NCBI RefSeq assembly: GCF_011397635.1
Contig: NC_064759.1
Coordinates: 21,104,428-21,168,427, forward strand
Source: Epinephelus fuscoguttatus
Lineage: Eukaryota; Chordata; Actinopteri; Perciformes; Serranidae
DNA length: 64,000 nucleotides
Direction: 5' to 3'
The position numbers were made by a program, and so were the translations under genes. Of the stretch, positions 1-11,666 are shown in pieces; positions within the stretch are counted from its first letter, which is position 1, and the number at the start of each line of letters is the position of its first letter. The notes below the pieces were generated by a model. The model saw nothing but the letters and a program-made list of their open reading frames with translations. It ran no database searches and had not been told where the DNA came from.

Positions 1-2100
1 CCTCACAGTCTGTGAATGGAAGGCCTATTATATAGTTCTCTGTCTAATTGTGTACATAAACTTTTTTGAAGAGAGGCATGGCCAAAATGAAAAAAACCCC
101 CGCCTATGTCTTCACCTGGTTTTTGTTGGAAATACTTGTATATAGCTTAATTTCATCTCAGTTATACTTTTGTATGTACATATTTACAACTTATGTTTAC
201 ATTTTCTACCTTTGAATTTTTTCATTGAGCATGTTTGAATTTTGTATAGTAAAGAAATTGATTTATTTTTCAAATCCGATTTTGTGTTTTTGAGTGTTTT
301 TGGGTCTAGTATGTTAATATAGTATGTCAGAGTGGAAAAATAATTTTCTGGTCATATAGCTCAGGTTGTGCTGAAAAAAAGATATCAAACATTGGCATGA
401 CAAACATTTTTTTATGTGGTATATAAAGGCAAAAATCAAAAGTATACAAAATGGCCAAAATAGCCCAAGACCCTCAAGGGTATTAAAGGTTGTCTTGACC
501 GGGATAAAAATGCAACCACTACTGCATGTGCCTTTTGTTGGTGTTTATTTTGTCTTGTTTTCTTGTGCTCCTTGTTCTCATCTCAGCAGGTGTCCACCAT
601 TAGTTAATGATCATTAGCTGCATCTGAAACACCTTGACGTGGCAGCTATAAAAGGAAGCATTTGAGGAAAAGGAGTGGAAGCTCCCTATGCAACACTGTG
701 TGCTGCAGCGTTGTTGTTGTGTTGGGTGATGCTGTTTGTCCATTTTTTTTTTTTTTTGGTTGAAGAACATCAAAAATGTTTGATGTGCCTCAGAAAAAAA
801 GACTGTTTTGCCAAGACGGTCTTAAAAAAATTAGACAAAATTAGACATTGTCCACAAAATACCTGTTATGTGGCATTTTGTGTCAAATGACAAACATATA
901 GAGGCTGCTGCTCCGTTACCAACTACCTCAGCTGCAGTTTAAAACCAGTCCTTCCTTTCATATTCACAATCATGCTGCAGCAGCCCACATTTGAGTGACA
1001 GGTTGTGGCGTCACAATCAAACCGAACTTGGGTTTTAAATTCAGTGAAGAGGCTTCATCATGAGGGGCGCTCTGAGAGGACCCTGTAAACACAGTTTGAT
1101 GATTACACAGGGAGGTCGCGTTGAGATTAAGATCTGTTTTACAAGAAAGAAACACCTGAGAACAACCTGCAATTACTGCAGCGAGATGAGTTAGTCACAC
1201 AAGATCTCCTCACACTCAGACCTTTTAATTAAAACAAGCATAAGTGTTATTTACAGTAAAATATCAGCAGAATCTCTCAAAGGAATTGCTGCCTCTTAAA
1301 ATGTGTTTTACAGTAATGTTCAGAGCTGGTATGAGGAACTTTTAAAGCTCACCTGTCCTGTGATCAGGCCATGATTGCTCACTTTAAGATGAAGATAAAA
1401 ATTTTATGAAAATAAGGGCTGTCTGTCTTGACGGTTTTGCAACCTGGGTTGAAAATATCTCCTGCAGTCTCACCTCTTACCAGGAGTGGGAGCACTTCAC
1501 CAAGACAAAGTCTGGTTTGACAAGGGAGGAGTGAGGTGCTGTGTCCTCTGTCAGGGCTCAGATGATATGTACAATAGGATGTAAAGGGTGTGTCTGTGTT
1601 ATGGGAGGTGAAGCCAGAGAGAAGTCACGCTGAGGGCTGATCTGAAAAGGCCCCAGAAGGACAGACGGATGTTTGGACTTATGGAAAAGATTAGGCTTCA
1701 TGTCACGTTTCCCAAACATCACAGGATGTTGACGTCTTTATTTCAGCTCTGTATCTCGTGCTTGTGACGTTTTTATTTTACCTCTAACCTCCACCATTGC
1801 TTCTGTCAGGGTGGTAGGCGATGATATACAGGAGAAACAACGTGACTCACGGGCTGCATGCCTCTATCTCCTCTGTCCCATAGATGACAAATGACCGGGT
1901 AGCACAGGGAATTATCACAGATGTCAACCTGCAAAAGACACCCAGAAGGCCATCCCAGCACAGGACTTGGCGTCTGCTGGGCACAGTCAGCAACAAATAC
2001 TGAATTAATGATACCTCAGTCTTTTGTATGTAAGCAGAGTTTGTGAATATTTGGCTCTTTTAAAGGTTTCTAAAAAGTGATGAAGTAACACTTATCTATT
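1..2100. other. No gene recognised; old dispersed repeat
   Basis: Short scattered frames only, none with family motifs. The stretch around 230-490 resembles a dispersed teleost repeat that I remember (an AT-rich unit with a block reading GACCCTCAAGGGT). This is recall, not alignment. Confidence 0.4.
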
Positions 2101-2159
2101 TTGATGTGCCTTAAACTTTATGAACTTTTTTACAATTTGAGCCAAAATGACAACCACTC

Positions 2160-3800
2160 TTGGAATAGTCTGACATTTTGGGAAATACGCTTACTCGCTC
2201 TCTTGCCGAACGCTGGATGGGAAGATCTATACCACTCTCATGTCCGTCCAGTAAATATATGGATGGCTTCAGCCAGCAGCTGGCAGAGTTGTAGATTTAT
2301 GTCCAGTGGGGCACTTTTTTTTTTTTAATTGAGTGGGTTATAATGTACACAACTTTTTATACAACCTTGGTGGTTTCCACCCAAAAAAAGTCAGGCTATA
2401 TTCCAATAAATCTCCTCCTCCACTCTGCTGATTAATTTGAGACTTTCAGGACACTAAATTCAATTTGACATGCAATAACTGATGACCATCAAAACTGAAT
2501 GTCTTAAGTTAATTAATACAAGCTTGAACCTTTTTTTCCCCTGTACATGTTATTATTCAGTCACAGCTCTAAAGTGAATACTTTTAATATTTAATGTGAC
2601 ATTGTCCAAAAGACCAGAGCATTTTTTTGTGATATAGTGATGTTTGAGCTCATATTCAACCTTGGATGGATGGATGAACTAAACTAAACCCTACAATTTA
2701 TATTTTGACATGGTATTGTTATGATAATGAAGGGGCAGCCTTTTGTGTTGTATTTTAACCCTGAAGGTGTCAGCTGATTTGGATGCAAAAATGGATGGAC
2801 CACCACCAACAGTAAAGCAGCATTGATGCGTGTGAAAATGTTACAGTGGTTACCTCTTTTTTTTTATATCCGTTACTTAGTGAGTCTCTCGCTCAAACAA
2901 GTTGCTGACTAAATTTGGAACGATATTCGAACACTGCTTTGATGGAGAAGGACGGTATTTTGTGGCAGCCCATTACTGCATTGTGCCAGCAAAGTGACTA
3001 AGATTAGCACGTCCACTCAAGTGTCATACTTCCTTCCCTGCCAGTTGGAACCAGTAAATACCCACATCCACTGCAGAGTCATTTGTCCAGGGAGTGAATG
3101 TCAACTTTAACCTTTCTCTTTTTTGGTGCAGAGGCAAAGGGGCTTTAGTTTCCCAGAGACATGCACTCTGGCCACCCATCGTGAAAGTCCTGTGCTTGTT
3201 GGACCCATTTACATAAGCTGGCTAGCGTGCTCTTTATACTATGTCCATTGGCTTGAGCATCTAATAGTGGCATGGAAGGGTTTACACTGGAGTTGACTGA
3301 AAGACCAGTGTGTCTCATTCACTTGCTAAAGGCTGCTCCTGGTGTCCTTATAGTGACACTGGGGACATTGGCTTAGCAGTGTAGGGAACGCCCTGGAAAT
3401 GAGACTTGGACGACTGGACAAAAAAATCTCTCCCCAGTGACAATTAAAATGGTTTGTTTTGAGTTTTTGTCAGACAAATCTGGCAACACTTGCAGGTGGT
3501 TAGCTTAGCTTAGCACAAGCTAGCCTGGCTCTGTCCAAAGATAATGAAATATGTCTGTCCATAGGCACCTCATAAACTCCATAACTAACACAATATGTTA
3601 ATTGTTTAATCCCTACAAAAATGTAAAGGTAGTTTTATGCAGGATTATGTGCAGAGTCAGGTTTGCTGTTTCCAGCCCTCATGCTAAGCCAACTGGCTGT
3701 AGCCTCATGTTTACTGTACAAATATGACAGTAGGGTTCAACTTCTCATCTAACTCAGCAAGGAAACACATTTTCCAAATATAATGAACTATTGCTTGACG
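2160..3800. repeat. Fragments of a dispersed teleost repeat (TTAGCTTAGCTTAGCA family)
   Basis: The blocks near 2170-2310 (ACATTTTGGGAAATACGC) and 3499-3560 (GTTAGCTTAGCTTAGCA, then TAGCCTGGCTCTGTCCAAAG) look like parts of one non-coding repeat. A related copy lies at about 38795-39140, where GTTAGCTTAGCTTAGCATAA recurs and a CCCAAAATGTTGAACTAT end is visible. No coding capacity. Confidence 0.5.
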
Positions 3801-4167
3801 AGCCAAGAAGCTCATAACAACATGCTCAGATGATGAAATGACTCCATGTTTGACTATAAATAGCTGGTCACGTTTTCCTCTAATCGCACCACACCACTCA
3901 CCCTCCTTTTGTTAGCCCCCTCACTGCTCCCTATCTCTAAACATGAATACGTATAGTTCTGGCAAGGAAATGTAGCAGTGATAAGAGTAACATGGCTGGA
4001 ATGCGCAGAGACATTGAATGATGCAGGGTCAGCACAGGGAAGACTGGACGCTAATGTTTCTCATGGACGTGTCATGAATCAGTGCTCTGCTCTTAACGGC
4101 TCCAGAGAACAATGCACCCCACAAACAAGAATTTGTATCTATGAATCAGCTATTGTGCGTGCTGTGA

Positions 4168-4198
4168 AGTGTGTGTGTGTGCGTGTGTGCGTGCTGTG

Positions 4199-4234
<36 letters not shown>
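4168..4234. repeat. (GT)n microsatellite
   Basis: GT dinucleotide run interrupted by GC and CT steps. The cysteine/valine-rich frame across it is an artefact of the repeat. Confidence 0.9.
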
Positions 4235-4236
<2 letters not shown>

Positions 4237-5561
4237 CTGAGAGCAGAGATGGTGATAAGATATTATTGAGCTGTCAGGGATCAGCAGACAGTGTTTTCTA
4301 TTTTATGGACTGTGTGAATTATTACAGACCATTTGAACAGTTAGTCCTTCCCAGCCATTCTTCAGTTATTGTACACTTGTCAGTCCTCAGAGTCTGGCAA
4401 TATATCCATAATGGATTTGATTACATACAGATCATTTTAATGGAGACATTATGTAACATCAATATACACTCAAGTCTTTTCTCAATCAAGACAGTTGGCT
4501 AATACATCACATTATTACAACCCTGACTCCAAAAAAGTTGGGAAGCTGTGTAAAAACAAAATTAAAAACAGAATGCAATGATTTGCAAATTCTGTTTGAC
4601 TCATACAATCAAACAAAGACAAGATTTTCAAGGCGATGTTATCACGATTTGCTATGAAAGGGGCATCCTTGAAAGGCTTACTTGTCCACCAGCAATGATG
4701 GTGCGAAGTTCAACACCTTGTGAAAAACTGCGTGGGCAAGCAGTCCAACAGTTTAAGAACATTTCTCAAAGTGCAATTGTAAGGCACCGTCTGCAGTCCA
4801 TAGTATCATCAAAAGATTTAGAGAATCTGGAGAAATCTCTGCACATAAGGAGCAAGGCTGAAACCAATATTGAATGCCGATGACTGTCGACCCCTCAAAG
4901 CCAGCATGATTTTATAAAGGATATTACTGCAGTACATGGGCTCGGGAACACCGCTGCCTGTAAACACATGTCATCGCCGCATCTACAAATACAAGTTAAG
5001 ACTCTACCATGGAAATTGAAAGCCAAATATCATAACATCCAGAATCACCACCAACTCCTCTGGACACAAGCTCATTAGAGATGGACTGACACAAAGTGTA
5101 AAAGTGTGCTGTGGTCTGATGAGTCCACATTAAAACTGTTTTTGGAAATCATAGACGTTGTGTCCTCCAGGCTAAAGAGGAAAAGGACCATCCAGACTGT
5201 TACCAAGTCCAAAGCCAGTATCTGTGATGGTATAGGGGTGTGTGTCTCTGAAGGCACCATGAATGGTCTTTTTCTGGGATGTCCCTGCTTATTCCAGCAA
5301 GACGACGCCAAATGACTTTGTGTACTTGTTACAACAGCGTGGCTTCACAGTAGAAGAGTGCAGGTATTAGACCGACCTGCCTGCCGTCCAGACCTGTCTA
5401 ACAACGAGTATGTGTGGTGCATTATGAAGCACAAAATACAACAACTGAGACCCTGGTCTGTTGAGCAACTGAAGTCATATATCAAGCAAGACTGGGGAAT
5501 GAATTTCACTTTCAAACCTTAAATAATTATTGTCCTCAGTTCCCAAGTGATTACTTAGTGT

Positions 5562-7712
5562 CCAAAAAAGGACGAAGGTGTTAGACTTGTAATTTACTTT
5601 GTCAGTAAGCCATAACCAAAGAAATTACCAAGGCACACTGCTTTGCAAAAATTAAAGCCTTTTAATGTAATGGCTTAGCGCCTACATGTTTCAGCTCAGT
5701 CTTCATCAGGGCATGTTAAACAGATGGCAGGTAACGGATATACTAAGACTGATATCAGGTGTCAGGCAATCAGAGTAGCGCTAGATAATTGTCACAGGTG
5801 CAATCGATGAAGTGAGAGTGCACACGTTCAGGTCAACCCCAACAAAGCACCAGTGTGTTTGAGACCTGTAAATACATCACAAACAATCACTTACATACAA
5901 AAACATCCATACAGGGGCGAAAATCCCATTTCATCGTTGGGGGGGGGCAATAAACAGTAAAATTTTAGAGAATAATTCGGGGGGGGTGGACAATGAAAAA
6001 AAGTTGTAGCCTGTCTTTTATACAACATCTTTTACCACAATTTGACGCTTTAATCTTTTCTCTATCTCTCCAACAGGCAGGCATAGGACCTTTCTTAGCA
6101 CTGGCTGAGTCCACCTGCACATGTCCAGATTTAAAACAAAATGGTTGAAATCAAATTAACATGTACACAACGACAACAGTCAGGTGCTCCGTGCTGTCCA
6201 AGGTGCTGAGTGTGTCTGGAGCAGAGCAGGTCTCTGTCTCCCCATGCGCAGTAGTGTGAATATTTATGCTATTAAGTAAACGGAGAAAACATGTCTCTCA
6301 TTGTTTAATAGCAGCAAAACAATAAGGCTTCACTCATCGAAGACAGAAACTCGATCTCTCTCCTTCTCTCCCTCTTTTTGCTCTGGCTCAGGTGTGTGGA
6401 ATGGATCCGTCATCTCTGGCTGGCTGCAGGAGCAAACTGTTTTGTTTGTTTTTTTCGTTTTTTTTTTTTTACCGGCAGTGAGATAAACATTTCCTGCAAT
6501 TAAACTGGTGAATGGTTTATAAACAGTGTGCTGTGAGATCTGCCGCTGCGCACCTCAAAACCGTGCGTAATAATTGCGCGTAATGACCGCTCCTCGTCAG
6601 TTAAACTGCACGTCTTTGATGTTTGTCTCACTGACAGGTGGAGAGCCTACAGATATTAACTATGAGCCACTCCATCACTGACTGCTCTTGTCCTGTTCTC
6701 TCCCTCTTCTTTCACTAAACTCTGGCTTTTGAACAATGCAGGAGAAATGTTGCAGACAGTTTATATTATCAGCCTGGGCCTGGGGTTTGTTGTAACATTA
6801 AGTGGGTTATGTTGTAACTTGTGTAAGTTAAACTGTATCTGCGAGTGTACATCTTACCCCGCGCGATGTGGGCAGCGGGTCCAGCCACACACTGCAACTG
6901 CTGCCAAGTACTAACGGCTGCTAGCCCCGCCCGTTGGAAAGAGTGTGGGATATACCACTACTAGGAATGGGAGGGGGGGACTAAATCTTTTAAGATTTAA
7001 ATAGCACATTATTGCGCTTTTATAATGAGCACCGCTTACATTGTGCTTTTAATAAATACTACTGCATTGTTCAAAAATTATCAATTGTGTCTCAAATTAT
7101 TCTAGGGGGGTACAACTTTATTGAAGGGGGAGTCATGTCCTCCCGTCCCCCCCGGGATTTCCGCCCCTGCATCCATATAAAATAAATGTATACATAAATA
7201 TATCGTGGCACAGTATACGTGATTCTTCAATATAGGTTTTGATGCTTCACTAAAGTTGATTACCTGTCATGCTCCTCCCCTTTTAAACAAGGACTTGTCA
7301 TCTGCAACCGAGCCAGGTGCCCTTTTTTTTTTTAAATCTCCCCACAGATAGCTGTGGACCAGCTTGTCTCCTGTGCAGCTGGTGCAGATGGAATCACGTC
7401 TTATGAGGAGTGGATCGCTTTCTATGATTTTCCAATTATTTTTGATGATTTGTTTTATTTAATTTGCTCTGGTGTTGTACTGTGTCACAGATTAAACCTT
7501 TTTGTTTTTCCTCTGATTCCTTTTGTTTCCAGTGCAGAAGATCTTGTCTTCAGTTTCTTAGCTTTATAGGCCTTGTTAAAGGTACTGGTTTTATAGGCTC
7601 TGTTTAGAAACCATATTTTTGGTCACAAATGTCCTTTGGATCCTGAGAGCACCTAACCTGAACCCTGCATCTGTGAAGTAGCACTCCTCAGCACAATCCA
7701 CTTTAATTGTGC
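5562..7712. mobile_element. Insertion inside the Tc1/mariner remnant, flanked by an 11-bp duplication
   Basis: TTACTTAGTGT occurs at 5551-5561 and again at 7713-7723, exactly where the host transposon is broken. The inserted sequence contains CATGTTTCAGCTCAGTCTTC, reminiscent of Penelope-like retroelement untranslated regions, but no reverse transcriptase is recognisable. It is itself interrupted by a hAT-type element (5912-7169). Confidence 0.55.
5912..7169. mobile_element. hAT-type non-autonomous element, 1258 bp, perfect 8-bp TSD
   Basis: Terminal inverted repeats CAGGGGCGAAAATCCC (left) and GGGATTTCCGCCCCTG (right) are flanked by CATCCATA on both sides (5904-5911 and 7170-7177). An 8-bp duplication and CAGGG ends point to the hAT superfamily. 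G-rich tracts lie just inside both ends. No transposase domain was recognised inside. Confidence 0.8.
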
Positions 7713-7959
7713 TTACTTAGTGTTGTTAAAAGAAAAGGTGATGTCACACAGTGGTAAACATGCTCCTGTAACAGTGTTCTTGGAACGAGTTGCAGGCATT
7801 AAATTCAGATTGAATGTCGATTTACAAGGAAAAAGTATATTGAATTTTAAATATATGGTCTTTGTACTCTATTTAACTGAATAACCTGTCAAAAGAGATT
7901 TGCAAATCATTGCATTTTGCTTTAATTTACATTTAAAATAGCTTCACAACTTTCCCAGG

Positions 7960-9890
7960 TGATGATAAGGTGCCCTGTAGGGTGCCGTTCCAGTGGACAA
8001 ATGTCTTTATATGCAAGATAACATGCATGCTGGTTTCCTTTTTATTTCTGACAGCTTGAATCCGTCACTGCTCAGACCCAAGCCAGTTTGTTCTTACTGA
8101 AAGAAAAAATAGGTCATGATTATACACATTTAGAAATTACACAAAAACAGAGTGATTTCCTGAGAGAGCAGTGCATATTAGCAAACATCACTCAAACAGG
8201 AGCTAACACTGTATTTGTTGGCTATTTGCAGCCATGTATTTGGTGCTCAACAGGATGCTGCATGATGGACTGACTCAAAATAAACTATAATGGCTGGATT
8301 CATCATAATGCAGGAGCGTGTCAGCCGGTGCGACGATATGACTCAGTGATGTGCTTTTTTTTAGTTGTTGGACAACAATGGCACTCCACTTTTTATACAT
8401 CAAGCTTGGGCCAGTTTCAGAGGAGGCTCTGCGGCTTGCAGGCATGATGGATGTGCCTCTTCTCCCCTGTAGTCTGATGGGAGGCACGTGAACGCGAGGG
8501 GGCAAAGGGGTAGTCTAACAATACAATGGAAGCGCTGCTAATGGGCTCGTGATGAGGGATTTTGGCACAAATCTAGGTGAGGGAGCCATTTGAGAGATGT
8601 TCTGCCCTTCTTTAACGCTTATACAGTCACAAGTGCTCTTTAGGGTGATATTCTGCTCACAGTATGTTTTTATATAGAGTCTACATTTGCAACTTTACAG
8701 ACTTCCATGAAGCTGGCATTACTTTCATATATATGTGCATTTAGAAAGTGCATATAAACTTAAACAGTCTATCTTCAGTGGTGAATGATCTGTATTCAGC
8801 ACCTATCACTGTACAGTTTTCATTCCATTTTCATAATATTTCATCATTGTCTTTTCCACCTTGGGATATAGCCGCAGGGAGCTATAAGCTGTATCTACTT
8901 TCCTTGTACCAGTTTTAAGGTCTGGCAGTATTGAAGACTTTTGTACCCACAAATGGAGCGTCTTTTCTTTGATGTATTTCAAATTACCGTCATAGAAGGC
9001 AGAAACTATCTTTGGCTAAAACTCTCTGAGGCACACCTAAACTTTCATGGCAGATGTTCAATTGCTTTTTCCTCCCACGCCTGATACAACGTGTCCTGAA
9101 TTTCACCTCTGGCTCCCGTGGTCCCGTTTCCTCCATGTGGTCCCATCTAGATCTACGCAGCAACGCCAAAACACTGCTGGAGGTTAGAGGGTTCATTTCT
9201 TATGAGGCGTGATGGGTATACTGTGAAAGTTAACACTGCCAGTGGAGATGATAGTGTATTCGGAGTGTTATCTTTCACACACAGTACAGTACAGTTCCTG
9301 GGTGAAAACTCAGAACACTTTAACAAAACAGAAACTAACAGGATCCCAGAAAATAAATCACTGAAGCTGAATCCACGGTAGTTTGGGGACATATCGAGCT
9401 GCATTTTTTCAAAAATAGGGAACAACTGATGAATATAATGACTGCACAGATTCATCAAAGTATCATAGTGTTGGAAAGAAGAGAAGTTCTCCAATAAATA
9501 ACATTGCCATTCTTTTCATTCAATCTTTATTTAAATCTCAAGGAATTACTGAGGGCATGCACATGTTTACAATGCTGGAGAGTACAATTTAAACGAAAGA
9601 AACAACGATCAATGAGAAAACAAACTACAACAGAACACAGAAACACATTCAGGAGTGGAGTAGTATGTAATCATGGTTTTAAACTGACAGTTTTGTGTGC
9701 TGCAACTTGTTCAAAGTGTGTGCAGCACAAAAACTAAAAGCAGTTCTCCCAAATTCTTCAAGGGACTTCAAGCATTAGCCAATCATTGAACAACCAGTTT
9801 AATAAAGAACTGATATATGAGGGTTTTCTTGCAGGTGTTTGTATGCATCCATGTGCAGTTTGCATTTTGCATCCATTACTGAGTGATAAT
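7960..9890. other. No gene recognised
   Basis: Frames of up to 113 codons (for example 9153-9494 minus) show no family motifs, no flanking splice signals in a consistent phase, and no biased composition. Probably intergenic. Confidence 0.5.
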
Positions 9891-9892
9891 TA

Positions 9893-10006
9893 TGGTGGCT
9901 GTGGCTCAGGAGGTAGAGCTGGTTGTCCACCAATCGGAAGATCATCCCTCGATCCCCAGCTCTTCCAGTCCATATGTCAAAGTATCCTTAGACAAAATAT
10001 ACCCAG
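9893..10006 (+). repeat. tRNA-derived SINE head
   Basis: GTGGCTCAGGAGGTAGAGCT resembles a tRNA A box, and TCGATCCCCAGCTC about 45 bases on resembles a B box. The following TCCAGTCCATATG and GTATCCTTAGACAAAAT blocks are the usual SINE body. Interrupted by the palindromic element at about 10008-10290. Confidence 0.7.
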
Positions 10007-10007
10007 C

Positions 10008-10290
10008 CAACATTTGTATGTGGGGCGCACATTGGCTGACAAATGGGCCCTACATTGGATTGTCCATGTGTTCCATATTGGCCCCATGCCAGTTGCCCAC
10101 GTGGGTGGGTTTGCCAAGTGGGCCCCACATGGGTCATGCTGGGGCTACCTGGGTACAAAGTCGTTATGGGCCCAAAAAGGGCCGTATTATCTGGGGCCCA
10201 CTTGGGTAAACCCACCCACATGGGCAAATATCATGGGGCCAATATGTATCCCACGGACAGTCCTATATGGCACCCATTTTTCAGCCCATT
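10008..10290. mobile_element. Palindromic MITE / foldback element
   Basis: The arm 10034-10087 (starts GGCTGACAAATGGGCC, ends CATATTGGCCCCAT) is the reverse complement, with few mismatches, of 10233-10286. Pairing continues inward (CCACGTGGGTGGGTTTGCCA against TAAACCCACCCACATGGG), leaving a loop of about 60 bases. It sits in or next to a SINE. The short frames on both strands here are products of the palindrome. Confidence 0.75.
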
Positions 10291-10299
10291 TACTACCCT

Positions 10300-10600
10300 C
10301 GGGAGGCAGAGTACACCCTGGACAGGTGGCCACACTATCACAGTGCTGACACAAAGAGACAGACAACCATTCACACTCACATTCACACCTACGGTCAATT
10401 TAGAGTCACCCATTAGCCTGCATGTCTTCGGACTGTGGGAGGAAGCTGGAGTACATGAAGAAAAGCCACACATGGGCTTTGGAGGCAGAGCTGCTCGCCC
10501 ATCAATCAGATGATCATCAGTCAATCCCCAGCTCTTGCAGTCCATATGCCTAAGTATCTTTGGACAAAATACTTAGCCTCCTGTGTGTCAATCAGCGAAT
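10300..10600. repeat. Teleost interspersed repeat fragment and second SINE head copy
   Basis: The part at 10370-10460 (CACTCACATTCACACCTACG and GTCTTCGGACTGTGGGAGGA) is a sequence I remember as very common in fish genomes. 10480-10570 repeats the SINE body seen at 9910-10000 (CAATCCCCAGCTCTTGCAGT, then AAGTATCTTTGGACAAAATAC). Confidence 0.6.
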
Positions 10601-10843
10601 GTGACATGAGTTGACAGCTATGATATTATTGCTACTATACTAATTCATTTACACTATATAATCTACATCCTATCTTTTCCTGATCCCCATCATTGAATTT
10701 GTTATGCAGTACTGTTTTTACAGTTTTACAATCGCCAACTCTTGTCCTTAACCTTTATTGAGAAAGTGTGAGGACATTAAACTAATCAAACATCTAATAC
10801 TGGATGAGAAAAGGGAGATAGAGAGCAAAGATGCCATCCTTAA

Positions 10844-11191
10844 AGTTATACTATGCAGGATTTTTCTAACAATCAATGTACAGACTCATAAAGAAGAAAT
10901 GCCTCTCAGTCATCACTTATGACCCACTGGGAGTGTGCTCTGCCCTCTGTTTGGGACACTTCTGGGTGTGTACCCCCACAGTGCTCAGGTGAGGCCGGGG
11001 CTTAATAAAAACGTAGCCAGGTGCCAGACTGTAAGCAGCAGGCAAGAGAGGCAAGAGACACACCGCTGAAAAATTGCAAATATAGCAAGGCAAAATGCCA
11101 AACAAGAACACATCTGGGGCAGGCTTCAACTATCACTGTTGGTGCTGAGCAGCTAATAAACAGTAATGGACATTCCTGCATAGTATAAATT
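10844..11191. mobile_element. Small MITE with TTATACTATGCAGGA inverted ends
   Basis: TTATACTATGCAGGATTTTT at the left and its partner ATTCCTGCATAGTATAAAT at the right define a unit of about 345 bp just downstream of gene A. No coding potential. Confidence 0.55.
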
Positions 11192-11455
11192 TAATAAAAA
11201 TGTAAGCCCTGTCAAAACAGTTTTCAAACTAAAACTATCTTTCAGAAATGTGCTCAAATAACTGCTAAATGTTGTCACATTCTTTAAAGGGATTTTATTA
11301 TGAAGGCAACATTTGAAATACATTTCAATACAATGCGCAGCTGATACAAGCCTACAAAAATGATTATTAAATACGCAGTGCCAGGTGCAGCCCAGCAGGA
11401 GGCAGTGTAATGACATTGCTGGCACTTCAAGCTGAATATCCATTTTTAGATATTT

Positions 11456-11461
11456 TTTATT
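11456..11461 (-). terminator. Candidate polyadenylation signal of gene A
   Basis: AATAAA on the minus strand about 150 nt after the gene A stop codon. A second one lies at 11294-11299. Which is used cannot be told from sequence. Confidence 0.35.
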
Positions 11462-11605
11462 TCCCACCAAGCAGTTCACTCATCACATTGTTCCAATGCT
11501 GTGTAAGGTCATACTGCTCAAAGGGCAGGAAGTAACATCCTCACAGATCAAGTCCATTCCCTGTTCTTCTCTCTGAGTTACACAAGAGTATCTTGGGCCT
11601 TTTTT

Positions 11606-11666
11606 TCAAAAGGTGTCATCTATATGTTCTTGCAGCCTCTCTCCTCTAGTGCTGAGCCTGTGTCGC
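11606..11666 (-). CDS. Gene A exon 5 (short cytoplasmic tail and stop)
   Basis: After acceptor TTTTCAG the phase-2 junction completes an arginine codon. The exon then reads RHRLSTRGERLQEHIDDTF and a TGA at 11606-11608. The basic start right after the membrane helix fits a stop-transfer anchor. No splice site inside and an in-frame stop after 20 residues make it a plausible last coding exon; an alternative longer tail cannot be excluded. Confidence 0.6.

Larger units (their letters stand above)
4518..7958 (+). mobile_element. Degraded Tc1/mariner-type DNA transposon, interrupted by nested insertions
   Basis: The left end reads CAACCCTGACTCCAAAAAAG, then GTTGGGAAGCTGTGTAAAAA; the inverted partner at about 7890-7958 contains GCAAATCATTGCATTTTG and ends CACAACTTTCCCA. 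The coding remnant runs 4578-5520 with frameshifts and stops: LWSDEST and FQQDD are the first two acidic catalytic blocks, and PACRPDLSNNEYVW the third. It matches what I recall of a common fish Tc1/mariner-superfamily element (ISRm11-like). The last part of the right terminus is missing. No functional transposase. Confidence 0.7.

Noticed and set aside
4203..4502. 99-codon frame starting MCVCVCVCV
   Set aside because: Starts in a GT microsatellite; the rest has no recognisable domain.
5075..5311. 78-codon minus-strand frame
   Set aside because: It is antisense to the degraded Tc1/mariner transposase remnant at 4578-5520.
9786..10545. Overlapping frames of 104-187 codons on both strands
   Set aside because: They lie over the SINE and the palindromic MITE; Trp/Gly/Pro-rich translation comes from GGGCCC/CCATGG-type repeats.
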